Of a DNA stretch of 38,058 nucleotides, positions 22,384-31,129 are shown piece by piece (positions within the stretch are counted from its first letter, which is position 1; every line of letters starts with the position of its first letter). The stretch lies in contig QBUM01000248.1 of NCBI GenBank assembly GCA_013180585.1, positions 1 to 38,058 on the forward strand, read 5' to 3'. Source of the stretch: Candidatus Methanophagaceae archaeon GoMg2 (GTDB taxonomy: Archaea; Halobacteriota; Syntropharchaeia; Alkanophagales; Methanospirareceae). Position numbers and translations under genes: made by a program. The notes under the pieces are model-generated. The model was not told the DNA's origin. It made no database searches and was given only the letters and a program-made list of their open reading frames with translations.

Positions 22384-25300
22384 TTTACAAAATACTCATT
22401 CACCGACTTCACTTCCAGTTCCCCACTTTTCATCCCCAATATAGCAGATGCTGCTGCCTTCGCCGCCTGCATCGTTGTTATATACGGAACACCGAGCTCA
22501 ATACAAGCCCTCCGTATCTGGGATCCATCTTTATAGGACTGTTTATCAGTAGGCGTATTTATCACCAGCTTTATCTCTTGCGAGTGCATCATCTCTATCA
22601 CATTTGGAGACCCGTCTTGCAACTTCTTTAGTTTCTTTGCGTCAATCCCGCATAGCCTTAGATACTCCACAGTGCCTTTTGTGCCGACAATAGAAAGCCC
22701 CGCTTTTTTTAAGTTCTGTGCAACATTCTCTATCTCCTCTCTGTCCTCTTCACATACCGAAATGAAGACAATGCTACCCATATCCAGTGGTAAAGGATTA
22801 TAAGCCGCAAGTTCCGACTTGAAAAAGGCTTTATCGAACTCGTCATCTATCCCCATCACCTCGCCCGTGCTCTTCATCTCAGGTCCCAAAATAGTGTCAA
22901 CACCCGTAAACTTCAAAAAAGGCAATACTACCTCCTTTACTGCTACATGCCCTGGTTCTACTTCTTTAACATCCAAATCACGTAATTTATGCCCCAACAT
23001 CACCTTAGCCGCGAACTTTGCAAGTGGCAATCCGGTTGCCTTCGCAACGTACGGGATTGTCCTACTAGACCTCGGATTCACTTCCAGCACGTAAACCACA
23101 TCATCTTTAACCGCCATCTGAAGGTTGAGCAACCCTTGTATCTGCAATCCGAGCGCTATCCGCCGCGTGTAGTCCCTTACCGTTTCTATAACCCCCCTAG
23201 ACAATGATTGCGGTGGAATAACACAAGCGGAATCGCCGGAATGAACGCCAGCTTCCTCTATGTGCTCCATTATCGCACCAATCAGAACCTCTTCGCCATC
23301 ACACACTGCATCCACGTCTATCTCAGTAGCTTTTTCCAGGAATTTATCTATTAGCACTGGCTTCTCTTTTGATACTCGCACCGCCTCACGCATGTATCTA
23401 ATCAGCTCTTCTGCGTCATACACTATCTCCATTGCTCGTCCACCCAACACGTAGGATGGGCGAACAAGCACAGGAAAACCTATCCTCGATACTACTTCCT
23501 TCGCACCTTCAAGTGAGGTTGCATATCCGTTATCAGCCTGTGGTATTTGCAGCCGTAGCAGGAACTTGCTGAATCTCTCCCTATCTTCTGCAATATCTAT
23601 GTTCTCTGGGTCTGTACCCATGATTATCGTCTTTGCTCCCAACCGTTCCAGTTCTTTCTTCAGTGGAACCGCTAAGTTGATCGAGGTCTGACCGCCAAAC
23701 TGCACCATCACTCCATCGTAGTTCTCCTTCTCTATCACGTTCATCACGTCTTCAAACGTCAAAGGCTCGAAGAAGAGTTTGTCTGATGTATCGTAGTCTG
23801 TGGATACCGTCTCCGGATTGTTATTTATTATATGCGTTTCTATTCCTTCTTCCTTCAGCGCTTTGACCGCATGCACGGTGCAATAATCAAATTCGATTCC
23901 CTGCCCTATTCTGATAGGACCCGCACCAATAATCAACACCTTCTTTCGTGTCGAGGGCTTTAATTCACATTCTTGCTCATAAGAGGAATAGAAATAAGGT
24001 GTTTTCGCCTCGAATTCTGCTGCGCACGTGTCCACCATCTTATAGGTAGGCAAGAGACCTTCTTTTCTTCTGAGGTCGCTTATCTCTTCACTGCTTCGCC
24101 CGGTTAGCGATGCGATCCGTTCATCGGTGAACCCCATTCTCTTCGCTTTTCGCATATTTTCGCGTAGGTTCGCCTTCAATTTCGTCTCCATCTGCACTAT
24201 CTTATCTATCTTATTTATGAAGAACGGGTCTATGCAGCTCAGTTCAGATATCGCTTTTATGCTAATAATACCTCGTTTCAAAGCCTCGTAAATCGCGAAA
24301 ATACGATCGTCAGTTGGAATTTCTAAAAGCCGTTTCAGCTCCGTTTCTGACCAGTTCTCATAGCCAGCGCCAAAGTCCTTGTCTATGTCTAAGGACCGAA
24401 GCGCTTTTTGTAACGCCGCTTCAAAAGTCCGCCCTATCGCCATTACCTCTCCTGTGCTCTTCATTGAGGTCGTTAACGTTCTATCAGCATTTGAGAACTT
24501 ATCAAAAGGCCATCGCGGTATCTTCACCACCACGTAATCTATTGCGGGCTCAAAGGAAGCAGGTGTCTCCTCCGTCACGTCATTTCTTATCTCGTCCAGA
24601 TGGAGCCCGATCGCGATCTTCGCCGCTACACGTGCAATTGGATACCCGGTAGCCTTTGATGCTAGTGCAGACGACCTGGACACACGCGGATTTACTTCTA
24701 TTACCCTGTAAGAACCGTCTTTTAATGCTAACTGGACATTGCAGCCGCCTTCTACTCGTAACGCACGTATTATTCTTATCGATGCGGACCTCAACATCTG
24801 ATGCTCATCATCGGTTAAAGTCTGTGTGGGCGTGACCACTATAGATTCGCCGGTGTGAATGCCCATTGCATCGAGGTTCTCCATGTTGCAGATCGTAATG
24901 CACGTGTCATTTGCATCACGCATCACCTCATATTCTATCTCCTTCCAGCCAAGTACGCTCTCTTCTACCAAAACCTGATGAATACGCGAAATTTGTAGCC
25001 CGTAAGATACCATCCCCCTAAGCTCCTCAAGCGTCCTCGCTATTCCTCCTCCGGTGCCGCCCAGAGTGTAAGAAGGTCGGATTATAACGGGTAGGCCCAG
25101 TTCAGTCGCAACTTCTTCGGCTTCTGCCACGGAAGTAACCGTAACGCCTCGCGGTATCGGCTCGTTTATGCGTTCCATCGTTTGTTTAAATCGTTTTCGA
25201 TCTTCAGCGTCATAGATGGCTTCTAAAGGCGTACCAAGAACTTTCACGTTGTTTTTAGATAATACACCGAGTTCTGCTAATTCGGCCGTCAGGTTCAATG

Positions 25301-25583
25301 CGGTTTGGCCACCAAAACCCGCTAATATGCCATCAGGTCGCTCCTTCTCCACTATCTTCGCTATCACATCCGCCAGCAGCGGCTCTATGTATATGACATC
25401 GGCCATCTCAAAATCGGTCATTATCGTTGCTGGATTGGAATTCACAAGTACTACTTCCACGCCTTCTTCTCTTAACGCGCGGCAAGCTTGGGAGCCCGAG
25501 AAATCGAACTCGGCTGCTTGCCCTATCTGTATCGGACCGGAACCTATTACCAGTACTTTTTTAACGTCTTCTGCTTTTGGCAC
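22380..25583 (-). CDS. carB: carbamoyl-phosphate synthase large subunit (second copy, with carA)
   Basis: 1067 residues, complete. It has two ATP-grasp halves with GSGPIQIGQ and GAGPIRIGQGIEFDY openings, Gly-rich loops LGGTGGGIA and LGGRAMEIVY, NPR(V/S)SR motifs, and a C-terminal MGS-like domain (VGTKGTVEYL, VINTPTDKQ). The wording of the third domain (EVMGIDDEFDKAFFKSELAAY) resembles archaeal CarB, in contrast to the first copy. It starts at a GTG, 56 bases after the glutamate synthase gene, and overlaps carA by four bases. This is probably the housekeeping enzyme. Confidence 0.95.
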   Translation of the reverse strand: MPKAEDVKKVLVIGSGPIQIGQAAEFDFSGSQACRALREEGVEVVLVNSNPATIMTDFEMADVIYIEPLLADVIAKIVEKERPDGILAGFGGQTALNLTAELAELGVLSKNNVKVLGTPLEAIYDAEDRKRFKQTMERINEPIPRGVTVTSVAEAEEVATELGLPVIIRPSYTLGGTGGGIARTLEELRGMVSYGLQISRIHQVLVEESVLGWKEIEYEVMRDANDTCITICNMENLDAMGIHTGESIVVTPTQTLTDDEHQMLRSASIRIIRALRVEGGCNVQLALKDGSYRVIEVNPRVSRSSALASKATGYPIARVAAKIAIGLHLDEIRNDVTEETPASFEPAIDYVVVKIPRWPFDKFSNADRTLTTSMKSTGEVMAIGRTFEAALQKALRSLDIDKDFGAGYENWSETELKRLLEIPTDDRIFAIYEALKRGIISIKAISELSCIDPFFINKIDKIVQMETKLKANLRENMRKAKRMGFTDERIASLTGRSSEEISDLRRKEGLLPTYKMVDTCAAEFEAKTPYFYSSYEQECELKPSTRKKVLIIGAGPIRIGQGIEFDYCTVHAVKALKEEGIETHIINNNPETVSTDYDTSDKLFFEPLTFEDVMNVIEKENYDGVMVQFGGQTSINLAVPLKKELERLGAKTIIMGTDPENIDIAEDRERFSKFLLRLQIPQADNGYATSLEGAKEVVSRIGFPVLVRPSYVLGGRAMEIVYDAEELIRYMREAVRVSKEKPVLIDKFLEKATEIDVDAVCDGEEVLIGAIMEHIEEAGVHSGDSACVIPPQSLSRGVIETVRDYTRRIALGLQIQGLLNLQMAVKDDVVYVLEVNPRSSRTIPYVAKATGLPLAKFAAKVMLGHKLRDLDVKEVEPGHVAVKEVVLPFLKFTGVDTILGPEMKSTGEVMGIDDEFDKAFFKSELAAYNPLPLDMGSIVFISVCEEDREEIENVAQNLKKAGLSIVGTKGTVEYLRLCGIDAKKLKKLQDGSPNVIEMMHSQEIKLVINTPTDKQSYKDGSQIRRACIELGVPYITTMQAAKAAASAILGMKSGELEVKSVNEYFVK

Positions 25584-25639
25584 TTTCTCTATCTCTCATT
25601 CTTTTATTATCACAAAAACACATCATTCAACTTTAAACG

Positions 25640-28189
25640 TTAATCCTCCCCCTCTTCACACTCCACAAGCACAGAGTTTTTCAACGGTTTAACCTTCCTG
25701 TACACCTCCTGCGGCGTCTTCTTATCGCCGTTCACTACCAGGAGGTCATCTTCGATAGAGATACCAAACAGCCGCTCGTTCTCCTTTAAATAGGGTAATA
25801 TAAGCGCCCAATCTTCTGTCGTAAGACTTGAGAATTCACCACCGTTTAATTGCTCCTCCACCAGCTTATGATGCGGGTCTCTCATATAAATCGCACCGCC
25901 AGATGCGAGTGAAAACAGATTTGAACCCGGGTATGGCGTATCCTGCTCTATAAACTTACCGTTCCCATCGTGTTCAAGCCCATTCAGTACTACAAAACCT
26001 CCGCCGTTCAAAGGGTCACCAGCCATGAACGATTCCGCTAAGTAATCAAGGCATGACCCATTTATCACCACACGAGGTTTTCCCACTGCGTTTATTAGCG
26101 GTCTGCCAGCCGCATTTCCCAGCACGTATGCTTCACCGCCTTTTGCACCATACATGAACGTTTGCCCGACATCTCCAAACACCACGAGCTTACCACTCTT
26201 CAATATCTGCCCGAGCTGATCCTGTCCGTTTTCGTGTAGGTACAGTTCCGCACCATCCATAGACGAGCCGAGATAATCGCCAGAACTATCATAAACATCA
26301 ATCCTAACTCCTGTTGTATGATTGCCCAATCCCGAACCACAAAAACGCTGCCCTTGTGCGTTATAAACAATAAATCTTTTCCAACCCATCTCATATGCCT
26401 TCACGATAAGCCTCGCATCACACTCTACGCCTTCGGGTGGAAAACCTGCTGCATTTACTATCAAAATCTCTTCTACACCCTCCGGCGGCCTTAAACCGTC
26501 CTTATTCGACCAGCCAATCAGGTGATAGATACCATCGTGTTTAGTCCCTATCGCCGGAGTATCGTCAAATATCCGGTGAAGTGCTTCTTTTGCTATCTGG
26601 ACTACTGAACTCCTTTTTTTAGTACCTGTATCATACATACGGTCGTTAAGGAGTGTCAAACCCTCTATCACAATCGTCTTCTTGCGTTCATCGTCCTTTG
26701 CATACTGTGGAAGCTCAGATACGGTCCATCGCAGTGTATCCCAATCCCAATCCTTAACACCGCGTCGTAAGAACTCAAATAAAGTTGGCGGGCTTTTCAA
26801 TTCCGCCGCTATCTGTTCTCTTTGTCTATTGCTTTCCGGTGGAGGCGTGATCGTCTTTGTGAAATCGCAATGTGTCTGTCCTTCTGGTGTTTTTACAACG
26901 TCACCGAACTTATTTGTGCACACGAGCTTATCATCACCGTCTATTGAGAACATAAAAGCACCACCATCTGTATAGCTCCCGCCACGTGCATTCCAGTACT
27001 TATCTGCGACAGAAGGGAATCTCTTATCCTCTTCGGATAAACTCTTAAGCGTTGCGTCTATCGCTTGCTTTTCCGACCCGATGAGTCCTATCTGGACCTC
27101 TTTGCCTTCTATAAGTGCAAATACCTGAGGTCTCAGCATAGAAGTATCTGTTATCCCAATCAACTGGAAATAGTTCTCGTAAGGCTCGTTTCGCGCGATT
27201 ATAAAGAACCATGGTCCGTCGGGCGACCCATGTATATGCGTGGTCTGTATGGCCTGGTATACTTTCTTTTTTTCTGGCGGCAGCATATCAAAGTCAAACT
27301 CAGTTGTGGGCGCCATCGCCTCTATAATATACTCCAGCGGATAGTTATACTCCCTGTTTAACAGGTCAAATGACAGGACAGAAACCTCTGTATCGGTTAA
27401 GAATAGTGGATGCCTGCCTCGCTGTGCAAGATATTCCACTATAGAATGATAGTTGGCGAAATCGCCATTGTGAACGAGCGCTTCATGCATTCCTATGAAT
27501 GGATGCGCTCCGCCGGGGTGCCAGACCCTACCCCTTGTGGGATAACGTTGATGCGCTATCCAAACATGAGCTCTGAAATCCTCAAGTTTGTAGTATCTTA
27601 CTATGTCCTCGGCATAACCAACGATCTTCAATATCATCATATTCCTGCCATGAGAGAGCACAAACGCTCTCTTATCGCCGAGCGAAGCGTAGAACTTCGT
27701 ATTGATTTTGAAGCTATTTTGATATATGAATTCGTCTTCTGCCTTTCTTCGGCCTATATCTTCTAATTTGTTTTCACTTAGGAACTTGTCGAGCACGTCC
27801 GCCTTAACACGGACAAAATAGTGCCATACCTCCGGTGGTTTCGTTTCTAACCCATCTATCGTACGATAATCAGATACGGTTGGTATAATTTCTGACTTAT
27901 CAATGTCCATAAAAGGCGTTATGAACTCTGCTTCTATCTCTTTACGAGCTTCCGGGTCGAGTAGTGCAATTTGTAGCAGATAATCGTTTTTTAGTATTGA
28001 CTCAGAAACGCTGAGGTCTTCGTGCGAGAGCCCAACCGCTGCGATACCGCCGCCCTTTCCGTTACCCCTGTTATGCATCTGGATAGAGGGTTCGAATATG
28101 TGCTTACCTCTGACTGGAATCGTAGATGCGAAACCTACGACTCCGCAGCCACCTTCATCCTCGGATTTGTGTATTTTCATAACCGCCAT
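25640..28189 (-). CDS. gltB: glutamate synthase: fused glutaminase (GltB1) and GXGXG (GltB3) domains
   Basis: 849 residues. The N-terminal class II amidotransferase domain has the nucleophile in EGGCGVVGF (Cys15, to be exposed by processing) and the family segments AHQRYPTRG, EALVHNGDFANY and LTDTEVSVL. After about residue 600 comes the right-handed beta-helix GXGXG domain: VYNAQGQRFCGSGLGN, LVVFGDVGQTFMYGAKGGEAYVLGNAAGRP, then CLDYLAESFMAGDPLNGGG. In many archaea these two parts are separate genes on either side of the FMN subunit; here they are one chain. It lies 19 bases after the FMN subunit gene. An alternative start at 28180 would remove three residues. Confidence 0.92.
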   Translation of the reverse strand: MAVMKIHKSEDEGGCGVVGFASTIPVRGKHIFEPSIQMHNRGNGKGGGIAAVGLSHEDLSVSESILKNDYLLQIALLDPEARKEIEAEFITPFMDIDKSEIIPTVSDYRTIDGLETKPPEVWHYFVRVKADVLDKFLSENKLEDIGRRKAEDEFIYQNSFKINTKFYASLGDKRAFVLSHGRNMMILKIVGYAEDIVRYYKLEDFRAHVWIAHQRYPTRGRVWHPGGAHPFIGMHEALVHNGDFANYHSIVEYLAQRGRHPLFLTDTEVSVLSFDLLNREYNYPLEYIIEAMAPTTEFDFDMLPPEKKKVYQAIQTTHIHGSPDGPWFFIIARNEPYENYFQLIGITDTSMLRPQVFALIEGKEVQIGLIGSEKQAIDATLKSLSEEDKRFPSVADKYWNARGGSYTDGGAFMFSIDGDDKLVCTNKFGDVVKTPEGQTHCDFTKTITPPPESNRQREQIAAELKSPPTLFEFLRRGVKDWDWDTLRWTVSELPQYAKDDERKKTIVIEGLTLLNDRMYDTGTKKRSSVVQIAKEALHRIFDDTPAIGTKHDGIYHLIGWSNKDGLRPPEGVEEILIVNAAGFPPEGVECDARLIVKAYEMGWKRFIVYNAQGQRFCGSGLGNHTTGVRIDVYDSSGDYLGSSMDGAELYLHENGQDQLGQILKSGKLVVFGDVGQTFMYGAKGGEAYVLGNAAGRPLINAVGKPRVVINGSCLDYLAESFMAGDPLNGGGFVVLNGLEHDGNGKFIEQDTPYPGSNLFSLASGGAIYMRDPHHKLVEEQLNGGEFSSLTTEDWALILPYLKENERLFGISIEDDLLVVNGDKKTPQEVYRKVKPLKNSVLVECEEGED

Positions 28190-28208
28190 TCCTCATCATT
28201 TTCTTGTG

Positions 28209-29714
28209 TTAATCTTGTGTAATCTCGCAGTTTTCGATCAAACAATCATACCGCCCAACCAACTCTTTTATACTCATCATCCCAAACCTTTTAAGCACAT
28301 CCACTATCTCGCCTTGCCATGCCGCATACAGATTAATCAGACGCTGTGCACCCCATACTACATTAACTGCCTCAGAAAGTTCCGGGTCGGTCGTTGCTAT
28401 TCCTCGTGGGCACCCCCTACCGGATTCGCAATTACCGCACCGTACACAACCCAGTGCAACGAGTTCGGCTGTGCCGATAACAACACCATCAGCACCCAGC
28501 GCAATCGCCTTTAACGCATCATGGGCTGTTCTTATACCACCACTTGCGATAATCGTCATCGTATCACGTATACCCTCCTGTTTAAGGAACTCATGCACCT
28601 TCGGTATTGCATACTCGATAGGCATCGCGATGTTCTTCTTCGCAATATCGGGTGCCGCGCCCGTGCCACCATAGCCACCATCCAGATGGATAATATTTGC
28701 ACCTGCGTAATAGCTGCCCACTGCAACCATATCTACATCCGTTGGCGTGGAAACCTTTACCGAGACAATAGCATCAGGATTTAGCTCTTTTATCCAATCC
28801 AGATGTTTTTTATGGTCTTCCACCGAATATACACTATGAAATGGAAAAGGCGAGAACAGGCTACTACCTGAAATTGCTTCGCGCATACGCGCAACTTCGG
28901 GTGTTACTTTATCGCCCAGTAAATGCCCGCCAAGACCCGGTTTTGCTCCCTGGGCATATTTGAGTTCAACAATCTTTACACGTTGAATGGTATCTTCCAT
29001 CACACCAAATAACCCGGTTGCAACCTGTGTAATCACGTTATCATCGTATTCCTCTAATGCTTCCGGGTAACCGCCCTCTCCGGTACATGTAAATGTCCCC
29101 CAGGCTCTTGCCGCTTTTGCTTTTGCAAGCATTACTGATAGACTGATAGAGCCAAAAGACATCCCACCACCATAGAACGGCACCCTAATACTGATTTTCG
29201 TCCCCTCTCTCTTATTCAGGTCTATCTCTGTGCTTATATCGGTATCTTCAAGCTTGTGAGTTGTGAGTTGTGAATTGTTACCCCTATTCCCTTCATTCTC
29301 CGGGAAATTGAATGAAATACGGTCAAACCCACCGCCGGAATTACCTATTTCGTATCTTCGCCCTTTAAGCGGTATTCCCGTCTCTGCCTGCTTCCATGTT
29401 CCGATTATAAGGTCTCTAGTCCAGCGATAATCGCCAATAGTTCTGTATTCAGAACTTATATCAAGCGAAAGCGCTTTTCTGGGGCAGTGATTGACACAGT
29501 AAAAAGGCTTATCTTCACAGGAACTGCCTATACAAAAATAACTCAATGGCTTAGAAACCCTATTATAACCCGTTTTCCTTTCATGTACTCCAAATGGACA
29601 TACTTTAGCGCATGTGCCGCAGTTTATGCATTTGGAAAGGTCCCTTATTACTTCTATCTCACTTATCTCGTTCGGGAATCTTGAGGGGGCTATTTTAATC
29701 GTGGGACTTATCAT
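28209..29714 (-). CDS. gltB: glutamate synthase FMN/Fe-S catalytic subunit (archaeal GltB2 type)
   Basis: About 501 residues. Two 4Fe-4S clusters in an N-terminal ferredoxin domain (CINCGTCAKVCP; then Cys in FCIGSSCEDKPFYCVNHCP) are followed by the FMN-binding TIM barrel of glutamate synthase. The barrel carries GGGMSFGSISL, VSVKVSTPTDVD, LDGGYGGTGAAP and IASGGIRTAHDALKAIALGADG, and the cluster-binding CVRCGNCESGRGCPRG. It converts 2-oxoglutarate plus ammonia (from the glutaminase chain) to glutamate with ferredoxin-like electrons. I use the ATG at 29714, which overlaps the previous stop (ATGA at 29711-29714) and has GGGGGGTG upstream. A GTG at 29732 is an alternative. Confidence 0.93.
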   Translation of the reverse strand: MISPTIKIAPSRFPNEISEIEVIRDLSKCINCGTCAKVCPFGVHERKTGYNRVSKPLSYFCIGSSCEDKPFYCVNHCPRKALSLDISSEYRTIGDYRWTRDLIIGTWKQAETGIPLKGRRYEIGNSGGGFDRISFNFPENEGNRGNNSQLTTHKLEDTDISTEIDLNKREGTKISIRVPFYGGGMSFGSISLSVMLAKAKAARAWGTFTCTGEGGYPEALEEYDDNVITQVATGLFGVMEDTIQRVKIVELKYAQGAKPGLGGHLLGDKVTPEVARMREAISGSSLFSPFPFHSVYSVEDHKKHLDWIKELNPDAIVSVKVSTPTDVDMVAVGSYYAGANIIHLDGGYGGTGAAPDIAKKNIAMPIEYAIPKVHEFLKQEGIRDTMTIIASGGIRTAHDALKAIALGADGVVIGTAELVALGCVRCGNCESGRGCPRGIATTDPELSEAVNVVWGAQRLINLYAAWQGEIVDVLKRFGMMSIKELVGRYDCLIENCEITQD

Positions 29715-31129
29715 CGTATGACACCCCCCCACACAAAAACATTATCAAACGTCTCTTTCTCTATATCGTCAAAGAAAATCGCCCTTCTAACTTCACCACG
29801 CAGCCTTCTGACTTCTCTTAATCCCATAGCGCCCAAGATTTCAAGAAGCTGGTTCCTCCATGCACCGATAATATTTATTATGCGTTGTGTTCCCCATTGC
29901 GGATTTACATCTTTCAACTCTACCGGACACGATAAAACCTCACGACATTCTTTACAATATCTGCATTCAAGAGCGAAAAGAAGCGGCAGGTCAATAGCAG
30001 TCAAATCCGCTCCACATAATATTACTTTAGCCACATGCTCTGCCATTGCGATACCGCCACTCACAATGAGCGTGACCTCATCTCTGATTTTGTGCTCTAC
30101 CAGATGTCTATGGACATTCTGCGTCATATCCTTTATAAACAAACTTTTTCCAAAAGTTTGTCCATTGAGGTCTGCATAAAGATGAATGACTTCTACGCCC
30201 GCATAAGTCAATTCCTCTACGAGTTCCTCTACATTATCGCCAAAAGGGACCCTTACAGAGATAATAGTCTTTGGATTTATCCTTTTTACCTCGTTTATCG
30301 CACTCAGAACCACTTCATCATATTCTAATTCCACCATCTTGCACGTCTTAATCCAATCTACGTCAAAGCCATGTAGTGTGGGCTGTGTGATGTAAGGTAT
30401 AAGATGTGACCTTTCGCCTTTTGCCATTCGCCCATCTCCCATCTCTTTTCTCCCCACTCCTTTAAACCACTCTTCAGCGTCCACAATCATAAAGGTGCCT
30501 AAATAAGAAGCTGCCTTTGCCATTGCTTCATAGACGTTCTCAAACCCGCCGAATGGAAGTCTATCAAAGATTATTGGCACTGGTATGTTCAATGTAGGGG
30601 GTATTGGCGATGCGATTAGCCCCTGGCTATCAAATTTGATTGCAGGTAACTTTCGCCCGACATCCACTGCGGTACTGATGTACTCTCTACCATGAATCCC
30701 ATCCCTCGTGGGTCTTACGATCTCAGACATATCTGTCCACATCGAATCGAACCCTTCACCGGAGAAAGGACCACGGTATCCCGCACCTGAGACGGGAATC
30801 TTACCGGTCTCTGCTTGATACCAATTCGTACTGATTATCTCTGGAGTCCAGTAAGAATCGCCGAGACGCGAATACTCCTCATTCTCCTTGATGCTCAACG
30901 CCGCTCTCGGACATTCCTGGATGCAGCAGAAGCATCCTTTGCAGCGATAAGCAACAGGCTCTGCCATACATCGCAGGTCCTCGTCCTGTCTTTTGTGGAC
31001 TTCGTAGATGCAGACTATTGCGCACCTTCCGCAATTTATGCAGTCCTCGCCCCGTTCTATCTCAAACTTTCCGATGGGTATATACCTAGGCGGTGTTAGC
31101 GTGACCTCAACGTTATATTTTTTGGGCAT
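29711..31129 (-). CDS. glutamate-synthase-like FMN/Fe-S protein with altered active site
   Basis: About 472 residues, a paralogue of the next gene. The N-terminal ferredoxin domain has two clusters (CINCGRCAIVC; CKGCFCCIQECPRAAL), and a TIM-barrel part matches GltB2 (IVSGGIAMAEHVAKVILCGADLTAID; CRYCKECREVLSCP). Key catalytic wording is lost: VSVKVS of true glutamate synthase is ISVRVP (Lys to Arg), and the GGYGGTGAAP loop is LYADLNGQTFGK. It probably does not make glutamate itself and may pass electrons or hold a flavin. I chose the ATG at 31129, which has GGAGGT nine bases upstream. It overlaps the FAD-oxidase gene by 17 bases and the next gene by four. Confidence 0.82.
   Translation of the reverse strand: MPKKYNVEVTLTPPRYIPIGKFEIERGEDCINCGRCAIVCIYEVHKRQDEDLRCMAEPVAYRCKGCFCCIQECPRAALSIKENEEYSRLGDSYWTPEIISTNWYQAETGKIPVSGAGYRGPFSGEGFDSMWTDMSEIVRPTRDGIHGREYISTAVDVGRKLPAIKFDSQGLIASPIPPTLNIPVPIIFDRLPFGGFENVYEAMAKAASYLGTFMIVDAEEWFKGVGRKEMGDGRMAKGERSHLIPYITQPTLHGFDVDWIKTCKMVELEYDEVVLSAINEVKRINPKTIISVRVPFGDNVEELVEELTYAGVEVIHLYADLNGQTFGKSLFIKDMTQNVHRHLVEHKIRDEVTLIVSGGIAMAEHVAKVILCGADLTAIDLPLLFALECRYCKECREVLSCPVELKDVNPQWGTQRIINIIGAWRNQLLEILGAMGLREVRRLRGEVRRAIFFDDIEKETFDNVFVWGGVIR

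Noticed and set aside
30140-30165. An inverted repeat AAACTTTTTCCAAAAGTTT inside the glutamate-synthase-like gene.
   Set aside because: It lies within well-conserved coding sequence and is explained by codon content.
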